From Euptelea pleiosperma (Eukaryota; Streptophyta; Magnoliopsida; Ranunculales; Eupteleaceae), in the NCBI GenBank assembly GCA_035048495.1, contig CM068549.1:16091103-16155102 (forward strand): 64,000 nucleotides of DNA. The letters are read 5' to 3'. A model generated the notes under the pieces. It was not told the DNA's origin. It searched no databases and worked only from the letters and a program-made list of their open reading frames with translations. The position numbers and the translations under genes are program-made. Position 1 is the stretch's first letter. Every line of letters starts with the position of its first letter. Shown piece by piece: positions 21,370 to 34,498 of this stretch.

Positions 21370-22213
21370 AACGTTGACCATTGACGCCCATTAATGGTCT
21401 CCGGAAGGACATCCCAGTATTTTTTGAATGACTATAATAACCTTGGGTGAGACGCAAATATTTTAAAAACATTGGGTGCCATGCAAATTGCATCAATAAA
21501 GTAAGGGGTTCATGCAAAAAATCCTTTTTTTTTTTTTGAGGATTGTCAGCTCAGAACCTTTCTTCATTGACTTAGAGGTCACTAACCATACGGATGTTGG
21601 ACCCATCGCTAGGTGGAGCTACATACCAAATATCAGCCAGTGATTTCAAACCATTGGATCTTTGTACCCCAAATAATGCTCAAATTCTACGGATAAAATC
21701 AACCCCGAAAAATGACTCTAATCCAATGCTTAAAAAATTAACAATCAGACTAATTTTTGGTCTGTAGGTCCACCTAAAGTTTGGCCAAACATCCATAAGG
21801 TCAGTGGTCTCTAAGAGTGTGCCACGGAGCTCATACTACGGTCCGTCTTCAACATCGATGAGGCCCCTATCATCACTCAAGTGCAATCAGATCTTAACAA
21901 TCAAATTCGCAGTTCCAAAGTAAATCAAGAAAGGTTTTGAGCTGACAATCCTCAAAAAAAGAAAGGAATTTTGGCATGTCCCCCTTTATTGATGCAATTT
22001 GCATCGCACCCAATGTTTTTAAAATATATGCTTCTCACCCAAGGTCATTATAGTCATTTAAAAAATATTGGGATGTCCATCCGGAGACCATTAATGGTCG
22101 TCTATGGTCAACGACATTGACCATGGTCAAAGGGTGTGAAGCAAATATTCTAAAAGCATTGGTTGAGATGCAAATTGCATCAATAAAGTAAGGGGGTAAG
22201 GCAAAAAAGCCGT
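21370..22213. repeat. Composite palindrome element, copy 1
   Basis: Three-part symmetry. Outer modules are self-complementary (gatgcaatttgcat ... atgcaaattgcatc, with caacgttgaccat inside). Then come gaggattgtcagctc and, inverted, gagctgacaatcctc, around a core-family palindrome (about 21590-21850). The left outer module has lost its outer half. Confidence 0.7.
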
Positions 22214-22748
22214 TCACTTTTTAGCTAAACGGCAAAAACAGTTCAGAAATAATGGCCATTATTTTCATCATAATGGGTGTTAATATCGTTAATTAAATAC
22301 TATATAACGTAACAGGGTTGGAGCATTACCGTTATAACTAACAGCGTTATGACCTTGTTTTTAAACCATGGTCCAACAATAGAATTTTAAAAGGCACAAG
22401 TACTGGTCAAGCGAGAAACCTTTACCCTTATATAATACTTAAAGTTTCTCGAAATTAATCATTTGTTAACGTTACTAACTTTTAATCTGGACCGCTTGAT
22501 TTGTGGGCTTCATCATGTAAGTAGATTTTCTAGACCAAAACCCACTCAGACTGTTAACCCTAACAATCAGAACGATGGACAATACAATCTATTTTGATAA
22601 AATTCTGCAAAAAATTATTGGGCTGGGTATGACCCTATATCAGTTCCATCCAAGAAAGCTGACCGTTTGATGCATGGACTTCTTTTTCTGTGTTTATGTG
22701 GACTTATTTCCTTGCCAACCTTACGTTCTCGAACAAAAAAGTGCTTTT
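22214..22748. other. Noncoding spacer with ccgttataac repeat
   Basis: 22230-22380 belongs to the ccgttataacgg repeat. 22490-22740 repeats 2085-2345 in diverged form (gattttctagaccaaaaccc, cttatttccttgcc). No coding sequence. Confidence 0.4.
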
Positions 22749-23602
22749 TTGCTTTACGCCCTTTATTGATGCAATTTGCAAGTCACATTGCGTCTCACCG
22801 ACGGTCTCCGGATGGACATCCCAATATTTTTTAAATGACTATAATGACTTTGGGTGAGACGCAAATAGTTTAAAAATATTGGGTGTAATGCAAATTGCAT
22901 CAATAAAGTAAAGGGGTAAAGCAAAAAATTCTTTTTTTTTTTAGGTTTTTTTTTTTGAGGGTTGTGAGCTCAAAACCTTTATTCATTTACTTTTGGCCCA
23001 ACCGAATGTGGACATACAGACCAAAAATTAATCTGATTAGTTAAAGTTTAAGTATTGGATTAGAGTCGTTTTCGTGGGTTAATTTATCCCTAGAATTTGA
23101 GCATTATTTGGGACAGAAAGATCCAATGGTTTGAAATCACTAATCAGGCTGATATTTGGTATGTAGCTCCACCTAGTAATGGGCCCAACATCCATTCGGT
23201 TAGTGACCTCTAAGAGTGTCATGTGGCACGTATTATGGTCCCTCGTCATCTTTGACGAGGGACACTAGCGTGGTTAACCTGTGAAGGTGAGTTCCTTCTA
23301 TAGTTCACAATCCTAAAAAAAAAGGTACGTTTTGGGCTCATAATCTTCAAAAAAAAAAAAAATCAGAAAAAAAAAAAGGAATTTTTGCTTTATTGATGCA
23401 ATTTGCATCGCACCCAATGTTGTTAACATATTTGCGTCTCACCCAAGATCATTATAGTCATTTAAAAAATATTGGGATGTCCATCCAGAGACCGTCTATG
23501 GTCAACGTCGTTGACCATGGTCAATGGGTGAGACACAAATATTTTGAAAACATTGGGTGACTTGCAAATTGCATCAATAAGGTAAGGGGGTATAGCAAAA
23601 GA
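22749..23602. repeat. Composite palindrome element, copy 2
   Basis: Outer palindromes at about 22749-22932 and 23384-23602 (tttattgatgcaatttgca ... tgcaaattgcatcaataa). Next are gagggttgtgagctc on the left and a weaker inverted mark on the right (agttcacaatccta). The core-family palindrome lies at about 23000-23250. It lies about 540 bp after copy 1 in the same arrangement. Confidence 0.7.
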
Positions 23603-24452
23603 GCCCAAAAAAAAATTATGAATCAAAATCTCGATGAGCGACCCTCTAAAAATTAAACATAACACAAATTTTAGGGCCCATTGACAGCATAGATGTTCGG
23701 TCCACCCTTTGTGGGATCTACACACCAAAAAATCACCCTGATTGATATTAGCACTTTTTAAGGAGTAATTCATGTTGGATTCGAGTAATTTTTATTTTAT
23801 TTTTTTGAGTACTAAAACGAATGGCTAGAAATCATCAATCGAGCTGATTTTTAGATGGTGCATCTTCTTGACCTGGGCTCTTTATGGTAAAGTTTCAAAA
23901 AAAATATGACATCTTTAGCACAACTATATACTTTTGTTACGGATCTGGTTCGGTCTAGGTACTAGCATTCTAAGAATGCATGCCCAAACCCAAATCTATT
24001 ATATACTTCAATTCTGGGTCTTTTGGGGTGCACATTTGAAATTACTACTCATGGAACTGGGACATTTAGGGTCGATTAGTATTTGTTGGTTCTCAACTTG
24101 TAGCTGCGTTTTCACTCCCACGCATTCCTCCTATTTTTTTTTCCTCTAATTAATCTTTCATGAATAAAAAAATAAAAATAAATAAAAAGATATATTTTAA
24201 TTTCATTATCTTTCCCCAAAAACTTCTCCACATTTCTCTCTTTAAAATCTCTTCCAACAACTCACGTTTTTCTCCCTTAAAATTTCAATACCATTAATGT
24301 AATTATAAAGACTTTTAGAAATAGGTACACTTAATATAATTTAATATTTTTTCTAAAGACTTAAATTTTTTAGAAATAATAATATTTAATTAATGTAATT
24401 AAATCCCTAAAAAATATATAAACTGGTTAATGAGAAAATGTTTATGTTCAAC
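23603..24452. other. Foldback element then AT-rich spacer
   Basis: 23640-23870 is a gtttagccca-family foldback (gcatagatgttcggtccacc ... ggctagaaatcatcaatcga). 23880-24452 is AT-rich with no recognisable gene. Confidence 0.45.
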
Positions 24453-24880
24453 TCATGGTTTTAAAAACGGCCGTTTAAACGGTAACGCCCCAAGCCCGTT
24501 TCCGTTTAAACCGTTTAAACCCGTTTTATCGGTTTTGAAAAAAATGGCCATTTTTTTGTTTTAACGGCCGTTAAAATCGTTTAAACAGCCGTTTAATTTC
24601 GAAAAATTTTGTAAAAAAAAAGGCCGTTAAAACCGTTTAATTCCGTTAAAATCCGTTTAATTTCTGTTAAAATCCGTTAAATTCCGTTTTTTTTTTTAAT
24701 TTTCAAATTTCAAAATTTGAATTTCAGCGCCACTTTTTCCGTTTTTTTCCTTTAAAATCCATTTTTTCTCATTTTTTTTCCATTTTTGCCCCTGACCTTT
24801 TCAATCCGTTTAAACGGTAATGCCCCCAGTCCGTTTAACTGTTAAAACGGCCTCCTTTAAACCTTGGTTCAACTAACCGT
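24453..24880. repeat. Foldback element rich in gtttaaacgg
   Basis: Left end catggttttaaaaacggcc then gtttaaacggtaacgcccc. Right end gtttaaacggtaatgcccc then aacggcctcctttaaacctt. Between them gttaaa and ccgtttaa are repeated many times. No coding frame. Confidence 0.65.
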
Positions 24881-25180
24881 TTGTTCTAGAATAGGATTTG
24901 TAAGAATATTCTAAGGGTTTTGGTATGAATTATGTTTTGATTATTGTTTCTTTTGCGAGTCCCAAATGATTATTTATTCTAATTTTTTACTAATTTTGGG
25001 ATTCACATTTTCCCGTTAACATAGGACCTTGGTGTTTAGCCTATCCCTTGGTGGACCTACAGACGAAAAATCAACGTGATTGGTGATTTCCAACCGTTGT
25101 ATTTGAGTCTTTTTCATGAGTTGGCGGGGCAACGAAAATTCCCTGCATGAAATTGGTCGGTTCCAAGTAACTCTTGGACC

Positions 25181-25312
25181 ACACCTTGTCGTCTAGCTGA
25201 GATGGTTAGTGTGTACCCTCCTCTTGTGGGAGGTCGTGGGTTCAATCCCACGATGTGACTGGTCTAGCGGTCCAAGCCTCAACCGCATTGCCTACCAAAA
25301 AAAAAACAAGTC
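25181..25312 (+). mobile_element. tRNA-derived SINE with 12-bp target-site duplication
   Basis: Pol III A box tagctgagatggttagtg and B box gggttcaatcccacg are spaced as in a tRNA. The body ends in an A-rich tail (accaaaaaaaaaacaag). Perfect 12-bp direct repeats aactcttggacc flank it at 25169-25180 and 25313-25324. This is the expected structure of a LINE-mobilised SINE, and a recent one given the exact repeats. Confidence 0.85.
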
Positions 25313-25369
25313 AACTCTTGGACCCAATATGACTTTGCACATGTTTACATGGATCCATTCCTCAAGATT

Positions 25370-25870
25370 AGGATTACAAATGAAGCCTGCCCGGTGGGCA
25401 TTAAGGCCTGGCCTGTTGGGCCGGGTCTGCGCTATGAAATTATCCCTTGGGCTGAGCTGGGCCTAATTTTCAAGGCCTGATTGCTTACTGGGTAGGGCCT
25501 GGGCCTAGCTTGGATGGCCCAACTTTCACTCATATTATAATTTATATTTGTATATTATATTACTTTTTGGTAAGAGTATTAAAAAAAATAACCATGTTGC
25601 TTGGATGGTTCTAGCCACTTGTAACATGACATGTCACCCAGATTCAAGTCTCTTTACACTCTCTACCCATCTTTTTATTAAAAAAATATATGCAAAGCTG
25701 ATTTAGGCCGGGCTTAGGCTTGTCAAGGGCCTGGTCCGACTAGTCTATACTGCTGAAATGGGCTTGGGCTATTCTATCCAACCTTGAGCCGGACCTGAGA
25801 TGATGATTCAGAGGCTCGATTTGGGCCCGGCCTTTTTTGGGCCTCAGTTATTTTCATTTTTCCCATTAGT
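25370..25870. repeat. Foldback repeat rich in gggcctggcc / ggcccgg
   Basis: The left part contains aggcctggcctgttgggcc and ggcctgggcctagcttgg. The right part contains gctgatttaggccgggctt, gatttgggcccggcc and tttttgggcct. The middle (25590-25690) has a possible second SINE piece (gcttggatggttctagcc, cccagattcaagtctc). Limits are approximate. Confidence 0.45.
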
Positions 25871-26994
25871 ATGAGCAAATTTTTGTAAGTCAGCCATGGC
25901 TCCGGGCAGCCTTGAGAATGGGGCGCTCAGGGCATCCCCTTTTCCCAATACGTACCCTTAAAACTGCCTTAACCCAACTTAAACTCAACCATGGGTTGAG
26001 ACAGTTCTCAATTTTTCCCTCTTTGAAGGATATCAAACATAAACAGGAAGTTGAGGCTTAACACATTCTTACCCACATCTGGTGATTAACAATTAACAAA
26101 TTCTAGAATTGTACAAACCCGCATTCCAAATCCTTGCCGTGTTTCTGGCCGATGGCCATCCTGTCTCTGACACCGAGGGTGCACCCAACTTCTCTAGCGT
26201 CGCATGGACTGCATTAACAATGGCATCTAATAAGTTACTATTAGAGTATAGTAAGGTGCACGAGATGCACCGTATCTTTACTAAAGTTGATAAGTATCAA
26301 TTAGGATTAGATTTGATCTGATTAGGAAAGAAATCCTAATTAAATTTAATCTAATCTTGATCAGATCAAATCTAATCTTAATCAGATCAAATCTAATTTT
26401 AATTGATTTTATTGGCCCAAAAATAATTGATCACCCCTTTCGCATCTGATAATGCTCTAGAGTAGGGCCCCCTTTGTTGAAAGGTTCTGATTGATTAGTT
26501 GGCGAGTTAGTTGTATGACATCCGGTCCATTGATGATGATAATGAACCTTCAGGCCTGCCCATCACATCAGGATTCAAGACTCCCCAGGCAAAACATAAT
26601 ATGTCCAGGTCAGGTCTGCTGATAATGGGCCTTAAAATTTGGCCTAGCCCAAACTATGCACATAAAGCTACAGTTAATTTTTTTATAAGACCTGGGCCCT
26701 TGACCAAGTCGGGCTGAACTGGTTGAAAAAATGTCCAAAAATGCCATTTGGCACGCTCTTTCAGGTCCACTGATCCCATGAATATTTGGCCCAACCCTTG
26801 GTAGACCGGCACATAGAAAATCAGCCTGATTGGTGATTTCTAATCATTTGATTCAAGCATTTTTCATCACGGGCTTGAGATGGGTGGGTTCCAAGCCCAT
26901 GGTGAAAAATGGAATGGATATTCACACACCCTATTTTCTGTCCGGACGGACTCCTGGTCGGGGCACAAGCCAAAAAGAGAGAATTCTCTAGAAC
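25871..26994. other. Noncoding; short tandem repeat and half elements
   Basis: 26335-26400 has about three turns of a 24-bp unit built on atctaatcttgatcagatca. 26520-26720 again shows ggcctgcccatc / cctgggccc sequence. 26735-26900 is half of a core-family element. The frame at 26109-26321 resembles no protein I know. Confidence 0.4.
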
Positions 26995-27352
26995 GAGTAA
27001 AACTTGGCTGACTGACTACAGTCCACAATATGAGCCACGTGGCACATTTTTAGAGGACACTGACCGTGTGGATGTTTAGCCAATCCCTAGGTGGACCTAC
27101 CAACAAAAAATCAGCCTTATTAGTGATTTCAAATCTTTCGATCTTGTACCCCAAATAATGGTCGATGGTGCTCAAATTCCCAGAGTTAAAATCAACCAAT
27201 GAAAATGGTCCAATCCAACGCTTAGAAATCACTAATAAGGTTGACTTTTGAATTGTAGGTCCACCTAGAGATTGGCCAAACATCCATACCGTTAGTGTCT
27301 TCTAAAAATGTGCCAGTGGCTCATATTGTGGGGCCAGTCAGCCAAGTTTTAG
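26995..27352. repeat. Full-length core-family palindrome with GAGTAAAACTT start
   Basis: Left arm gagtaaaacttggctgac, cacaatatgagccacgtgg, gtggatgtttagccaatcc and taggtggacctacca. The right arm is its inverse, through tccacctagagattggcc, agtggctcatattgtggggc and cagtcagccaagtttta. It is about 358 bp with little loop and is one of the clearest members. Confidence 0.75.
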
Positions 27353-28639
27353 AGAGAGAGTTATGCTTTTGGGGTGTGCCCCGACTTAAAAGAGTCCGCC
27401 CTGATAAGAAATGGATGTGTTAATATGCGCTCCCTAAAAAAATTGCTCAAATCTGATGTCCAGAAACTCATCAACCAGTCTGATTTTTTCATGTATAGGT
27501 CCACTAAGGAGTTGGCCAAACATTCCGAGGGATCTGTGGGCACAAAAAGGTGTCAGGGAAAATTTTTTGTAGGCTGGTGGATCAAACCTTGGACCTCCAA
27601 GAGAAGATAATTTTTTTGCGGAGCTCATCGTGAGAGGGGCATGCTCATCAGCTCAAAGAAGGGATGTTATTGCAGGGTACATTAGTGCTGATAGGGAGAA
27701 TTTTTTGCTCCTGGCATCCGGGTTGCAATTAAAATGCGACCTATCACACTCTTAGGTGATGGTGAGAGAGGGTGAGGCTCCAGAATAGGGTAGTAGTAGT
27801 CAGTCCCAGAGCCAAGATTTTGTTCAAGGGTGGGGAAGGCGACAAGCGACGGCCGGCAATATTAGTAAGTGCTAGTGACATCTTTAATTGATGGAATACC
27901 CCCTACATAGATATGGAGCATTTCAGTCATTTTGATCATAAAGCCTATCAACATTTTTAATTATTGTCCAACCCTGAGAGTAAATCATTGACGATGGACA
28001 TCTGTCAGTAACGTTGATGGCTGCCATAGTATAAGTTTCGTGCTGACTCTTAGAGATCAATAACCATATAGATCTTTAGCCTATACCTAGGGGACCTACA
28101 GACCAAAACTCGGCCTGATTAGTATTTCCAACTGTTGGATTGGAGTCTTTTTCATTGATTTATTTTAACCATGGGATTATAGCATTATTTGAGATTTATT
28201 CCAACTTTGGAAGCTAGTTTTTTCCTCCTAAGTAGCATACGTAGAAATTGATTCCAACGATTCCATCAGTCAATTCTTTTGGATGGTTGTTTAAAGTAGG
28301 AATCTACCTATGATGGTACACATGGTTATACTACTCATCAATGCCTCTACACTTGACACATGTAACTTGTCAATTCCTTTTGGAGTTCACTTTTCATCAT
28401 TATTGCCATTGTCCAAAATTGGTAACCAGTGCCTCCTTACTTGACAAGTAGCCCTGACAATGTCAATCAACTGATAATCGTAGTCCATTTCAAAGTTAGA
28501 TCCCAAGTTTTTTAAGTCACCCTCCTAAAATGCCAAATGGAGTACTATTTAAGGCCACCGACCTTATGGATGTTTGGTCCACTTCTTGATGGGTCTACAC
28601 AAAAAAAAAAAAAAAACGAAAGAAAAGTTTAACTGGTGA
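27353..28639. other. Noncoding; half repeats
   Basis: 27440-27560 and 28020-28200 carry partial core-family arms (ccagaaactcatcaacc ... ggagttggccaaacat; gaccaaaactcggcctgatt). The rest shows no gene. 28550-28620 is another gtttggtcca-type half with a poly-A run. Confidence 0.4.
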
Positions 28640-28965
28640 TTTATATCTATTTTTGAAGTCCCCTCTCAAAATGCCACACAAACTACTCTTTAGGGGCCAT
28701 TAACCTTATTGATGTTTAGTCCAGCTATTGATGGATGTACACATCAAAAATCAATTTAATTGGTGATTTATATTCGTTGGATTTAACATTTTAATAGTGC
28801 AATTTTTTGTCGTTGGATTTGAGCATTTTTTTTTTCTATATGCTAAAATATAATTGTTACAAATTGTTATGTAGATCCACCAAGAATAGTAGGCCCTACT
28901 GTGAGCTCCACGTGCCATTTTGGGGATGGGAGACTTCAAATTTTGAAGTCCCCAATGGGCAGCAA
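28640..28965. repeat. Foldback element with gaagtccc ends
   Basis: Left ttttgaagtcccctctcaaa and atgccacacaaactac. Right cacgtgccattttgggg and gacttcaaattttgaagtcc. The middle has aatcaatttaattggtg and ggatttgagc. It is related to the element at 14090-14440. Confidence 0.55.
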
Positions 28966-31900
28966 ATGTTTTCTCTCAAAGTTGAAGGGGTTTAGTAACC
29001 CACTCTCGAAGTGCATTGGAGGTGGTGGGAGTTCTTAATTAACAAGTTCGGGTATTGACCAATCTTTAAACGATCTCTAGTTTTTATAATTTATGTTTAA
29101 ATGAGATATCCATCATTGAAAAGTACTTTAAAAAATCTTTTAAATTATTTTTTTTATCAATTTGGATTTAAAAATATGATTTTATCAATAATCGATCAAA
29201 ACTCTAGATGAGAATAGATGTACCAAAGTTCATACATTATGACATATCTTTGATAATACTATTCAAGTGTATCCATCCAACTCATCACTTCTATTATTTT
29301 CTATTTTACTCATATATTTTTTGTTTATTCTTTACGTAACTCTCTTATAGTTATTTAATTTTCTAGATTACCAAAATTTTTTTAATAAATTAAATTTTTT
29401 TTAAGAAATTTATGTAAAATATATTTTTTTTATACTTTTTATTTTCAAATGACCAAACTAACATAATCTTTAATTCTAAACTACCTGACATCTTATATTT
29501 CACCTATAAATACTTCCCATCCCAAGGGAGAAATGCATCATTTCAAATTCTCTCCTTAAGTCTAGAGAAATTATTATCAAATATTTTTATAACTATCCAA
29601 AACCTCTTAAAAATCTTAAGAAAAAATCATGTAAAGATTTTCATTGTTTTAAAAGATTAAGTGAAAACGAAGAACTACTTAAAAGTATGATATATTGGTA
29701 GTTAAATTTCTTTATTCTTTTTTACTCTTTTATATTATTTTTTATTTTATTTATCTAGTTTTAGTTTGTTTTATATCTTATTGCTTATGTATATTATATT
29801 ACTATTTCAATTTTTTAATGTTAATTTTTTTCTCTCTGATATATATAGAGATCCCAAAATGCATGTAATAGTAAGATAATCTATTTATATTCTTTTTAAT
29901 ATTTATTTTATGTTACACTCTCTTTAACATTTACATTCTTTTTAATTTTTTTTACGTTAATATTTTTTTTTAAAACATATATAAAGTTCTCATAATGCAT
30001 GTAATAATAGAGTGATATTTTTACATTCTATTTAATCTTTCGTTATGTCAATTTATTCTTGTTAGTATATGTGGAGATCTCGTAATATATGTATAATAAG
30101 GTGATCCTATAATTTTCTTTTTTGTTCGTATACATATAAATTTATTTTACACATCTTTCTTCTACTTTTATCGGTAACTTTAAAGAATGATTAAAGGTAT
30201 AAAAGTAGATAACTATTTAAATACAGATAGATTAGAGTGCCTAACATCTTTCTTAATATACAAATGACCAACTTACTTAATGATATCTCAAAACGGTCAA
30301 TAGATCAAATTGAGTCTTGAATTTGTATGTTGTTTATTTTCAAAAAGTTATATAATCTAATTTAAATACAGTGACAATTACAATGTTAAAAAGGGTTAAT
30401 GGTGACTCCGTTAACTTTGGCATTTTGCCTTCGGTCAAGTGTTATTTCATACCAATAACATAAAATTGACCTAAATTAGAGTTTATGCATATTCAATCCA
30501 AATTTTGCTAATGTACGCATTGTCATACACAAAAAAGATTGAAAAAAAATAAATAAATAAAAAGAAGACACCCCAAAGATAAATGAAAACAGGAATGTTT
30601 AGAATAAACGAGAAGGCAAAACGATTGTCATCCATTGACAATGTAGTTGCGGACACATTTTTAATAATGGTGGTTACAAGTAAATCTTGTCCATCATACT
30701 AAATAAGTATAAAATTTATAAAAGAAATTTTAATATAAGTAACATTTTTTAGTAAAAGATGTCACATATTGTGTGTTCTTTTGGCATTTATTTTTATGAT
30801 TTGCTTATAATTACGGGTTTTTCCTGATTTTGTTAGCTCGCTCTTTTACATTACAAGCATATATATACAATGATACACAGAACATGTACAATGGTGGGAA
30901 ACAAAGTAAATAAAAAGAAGACACTACCTACAACCAGGTAACTCTATCTCTCTAGAAATACCACAGAAACACTTAGTTGATACTTAACCTCTATTACTAT
31001 TTAGATTATAAACCACTAAGATTGAGAATCACTAACAAGCATATACAGTGATGCACAGAAAAAATCATGAAAAAATAGAAAAAAAAAAGAAGTTACTACC
31101 CGAGTGAACGAAAAAGGAGACACTAAATGATGGAGATAATGGATGAAGACTATCATTTCTTGGGTATATATGCAATATTTGTGGTTGCGTATTCGACAAA
31201 GGGCCGAATCGGAACCATGGTTGCAATAAGTAAATCTTGTATAATTTCACCTAATCTACCACTATTAAATTAAAGTGGAAATGACTACAAAAGACAACTT
31301 CATCAAAAAAGATAACTTGTTATATCAACAATTTTCACATTTATTTTCTTTTAGCAAGTTAAAGACAGACACGAATATTATGTAACAAAGACACAGACAT
31401 GTGTGTCGGTGTCCGACACATATATAATGTTAGAATTGATCATTGTAATGTTTATATTGAACTATGTAAGCGCTTCCATATTGATGTTTAGTCGTTTAAC
31501 CCAAATTCATCCCCATTGGGACCCTCTAGTTGAATAAAATCCATCTTTAACTGAAATTTTTTTTCTTCTTATGGACAATATATTCTATGTTATAATTGGG
31601 AGTGGTCTCCCAAGAGAACACTTTTAACTACTATTATGGGGTACCTGTCCTATAAAGAAGGAACCTTGTAGCAAAAGTGTTGTTGTGGATACACCATAGG
31701 CTATGAATTTTATCAAAGGAGAGGTATACTAGTGATTCGAACTCATCTCTTTGGACAATATGCAAAAAATAGAAGTTAGGACGGCAGATTTTCTTACATA
31801 TGGTAGATGAGTTCCCACTCCAAAGAGCTCCATGTGTTTTGCCAATTTATCCTCTTCACATTTCCTATGTAAAAAAATTAAAAAAAAATAAAAATAAAAA

Positions 31901-33164
31901 TCAGGGCTGACATTGATAGGTGAAAAGCGTAATACATGTTGGGCAAGCTAAGAGTGTGATGTGGAAGTGGGCACCATTCACATGGTTTAAATGGTAAGAC
32001 TACTACCTAGTCAATGTGTGTTGTAGGCTTAGGAATATAAATTGCACATTTTTGTTATCTTTGCTCATCTCTATACTTATAACATAAACTAGTAGTGACA
32101 TCTGATATTTTTCGTCAGCTTCTTCTAAACTATCCCCAGATTTTTATTACATATTTCCATACTCCTAAGGGCTTCTTAGAGTTTCAACCTTCTAATATTT
32201 TTTTTTGTGAATAGACTAATTTTATTAAGAAACACTAGAATTACTCGCATGAACACACACAATCTGAATATTATCCCAATGAAAATTTGGAAAGATTGAG
32301 GCGGGTTTGCTTCCCAAATATCCATATTTTTGTGGCTTTAGTCAATTTCGGCCACATAATCATTACCGAAATTGTTTCTCCATACCAATGTAGCACTTGA
32401 TGATGGTAAAAAAAAATCTCGACTCTGTTTAATATCTTCGATAATGCCTCTAATGTGGTATGGCACTTCGATTTACCTTTTAATATCTTATCTATACCAA
32501 GTATTAAATATTAAATATATACAAAAAATTCCAACATAACCCCTTGAATGATGAAAATTTACAAAATAACCCCCAACCTTTATAGTAAGTTATGTAGCTT
32601 AAAACACGTTCTTCACTTGATCATCAAGTGCATCAGACTTGCCCCTCTACTTATATGTAGATAGAGAAAGAAAGCACTGAACAACAACTATAATCTTATA
32701 TTTGTTACATTTTTGTTCTCTTCCCTTTTATTAAGGCAAGAAATGCATCTGATTGTCAAAAATTAAAAGAAAGGCAACTAATTCTTCCATGATGAGCCGA
32801 AGGTACATAATTCATTTTTTTTTTTTAAATGTATCTTAATTTTTTCTTTCTATTTTGGATAAAATTTATATAGAATTCTTTAACCAAGACAAGATAAGCA
32901 TACAATTTAAATAGTTCCTCATTTTATTGAAAATTGTATCATTCCTCATTTTTTTTATTGCCTATAAAATAGATAGGACAGTTAGGATCATTATTTGATC
33001 ATGAAAATTTAAAAAAAAGATTAGGACCCACCCGCCTTTCAATGCACAATGCCCAACAGATAAGGCGTTCTCGGTTAAAATCTTGACTATAAGGAAACAT
33101 TTTTTGAACCAGCCACGTTTTGATCGAACCACTCGATCAGTGTCTTTACCTAACACATTTTTAT
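28966..33164. other. Long AT-rich noncoding tract
   Basis: No gene is recognised on either strand in about 4.2 kb. Points inside: a promoter-like stretch (cacctataaatacttccc, 29500) followed by about 130 bp of A-rich leader-like sequence, and loose repeats near 29830-30110 (atgcatgtaatagtaag / atgcatgtaataatagag / atatatgtataataagg). A short piece at 31385-31430 (gtgtgtcggtgtccgaca) is related to the MITE at 46716. A decayed LTR element would fit, but no protein motif or primer site was found. Confidence 0.4.
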
Positions 33165-33390
33165 GGGCCCACTGATTACATAGATAGTTAGTTCACCCCT
33201 TGGTGGATATACACACCAAAAATCAGCTTGAAGGATAATTTCTAGTCATTGGATATAGTACCCAAAAAACATGCTTGAATCCGGCAGATAGAATCACTCC
33301 AAAAAAGTGTGAAAATATAATGGTGTATATATATGAAGAATATTTTTGGTGTGTATATCGACGTAGGGGTGGGCTAAACATCCATGCGAT
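33165..33390. repeat. gtttagccca-family foldback, diverged
   Basis: Left gggcccactgattaca and cccttggtggatatacacac. Right gtgtatatcgacgtaggggt and gggctaaacatccatgcg. The inner arms are poorly matched. Confidence 0.45.
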
Positions 33391-33750
33391 ACACCAATGG
33401 CTACCTTACCGTTATAACGGTATAACGGACACACGGAACCCAGAAGGTCTGCTTTATTGGATCAAGGTTTTTATCATGACTCTATCAATGGATGGGGAAC
33501 CACTGGAACAAGATCTTCTTGACTTTGCGTGAAGGAAGAGTGCATGGACGTGACTGATTCTCTGAGATACACCAGTGGCTACCTTACTAAGGCTCCATTC
33601 TACTAGAATGTACTTGAGAGAATAGTATGATGAGTTGGAAGAGCTTTGGAGTTGGATGTTTGGCTCATCACTAATTGGACTTAGATACAAAAATTCAACC
33701 TAATTTGTAATTTATATCCGTTAGATTAGAGTATTTTCCATGGTTTATTT

Positions 33751-34498
33751 TTAACCGTGGATTTCGAGCACTATTTGAGGCACTCAGGTCCAAAGGCTAG
33801 AAATCACTAATCAGACTGATTTTTGGTATGTAAGTGTACCTAGGGATGGGACAAACATCCATACGGTTAATAGTTTCTAAGAGTGTGTCACGTGCCTCTT
33901 GCTATCGTCCATCATCAACATTGACGATGGATCGACCTCCTATGTGATAATGTCTTTTTTGTATGTGTGTGTAATCAAATATGATAACATTGATAGCAAC
34001 ATATAAAGGTCTGTGAGAAGTGTGCCCCAACCCCAGTTTTGGCTTTAAAGTAGTAATAAATATATTTGATTAGCTAAAAAGTTGTTATTGTGAGACGAAA
34101 GAGAGCATGCACTGTCACTTCGTACCTATTAACTGTGGATTTCGAGCACTATTTGAGGCACTCAGGTCCAAAGGTTAGAAATCACTGATTTTTGGTATGT
34201 AGGTGTACCTAGGGATGGGACAAACATCCATACGGTCAGTAGTCTTTAAGAGTGTGCCACATGGCTCCCACTATCGTCCATCATCAACATTGATGATGGA
34301 CCTCCTATGTGATAAAGTCCTTTTTGTGTGTGTGTGTGTGATCAAATGTGATAACCTTGATAGCATCATTTAAAGATTTGTAAAAGTGTGCCCCAACCCC
34401 AGTTTTGGGTATAAAGTAGTAATAGATATATTTGATTAGCTAAAAAGTTGTTATTGTCAGATGAAAGAGAGCTTGCACTATCACCACAAACTCGTACA
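33751..34498 (+). repeat. Direct tandem duplication, unit about 378 bp
   Basis: Unit 1 starts ttaaccgtggatttcgagca (33751) and unit 2 ttaactgtggatttcgagca (34129). Both continue through catccatacggt, cgtccatcatcaacattga, gtgtgccccaaccccagttt and ttgattagctaaaaagttg. Each holds half of a core-family palindrome plus unrelated sequence. Confidence 0.8.

Noticed and set aside
25190..25262. tRNA gene
   Set aside because: A and B boxes are present, but the cloverleaf acceptor stem does not close and the unit has an A-rich tail and target duplications, so it is a SINE.
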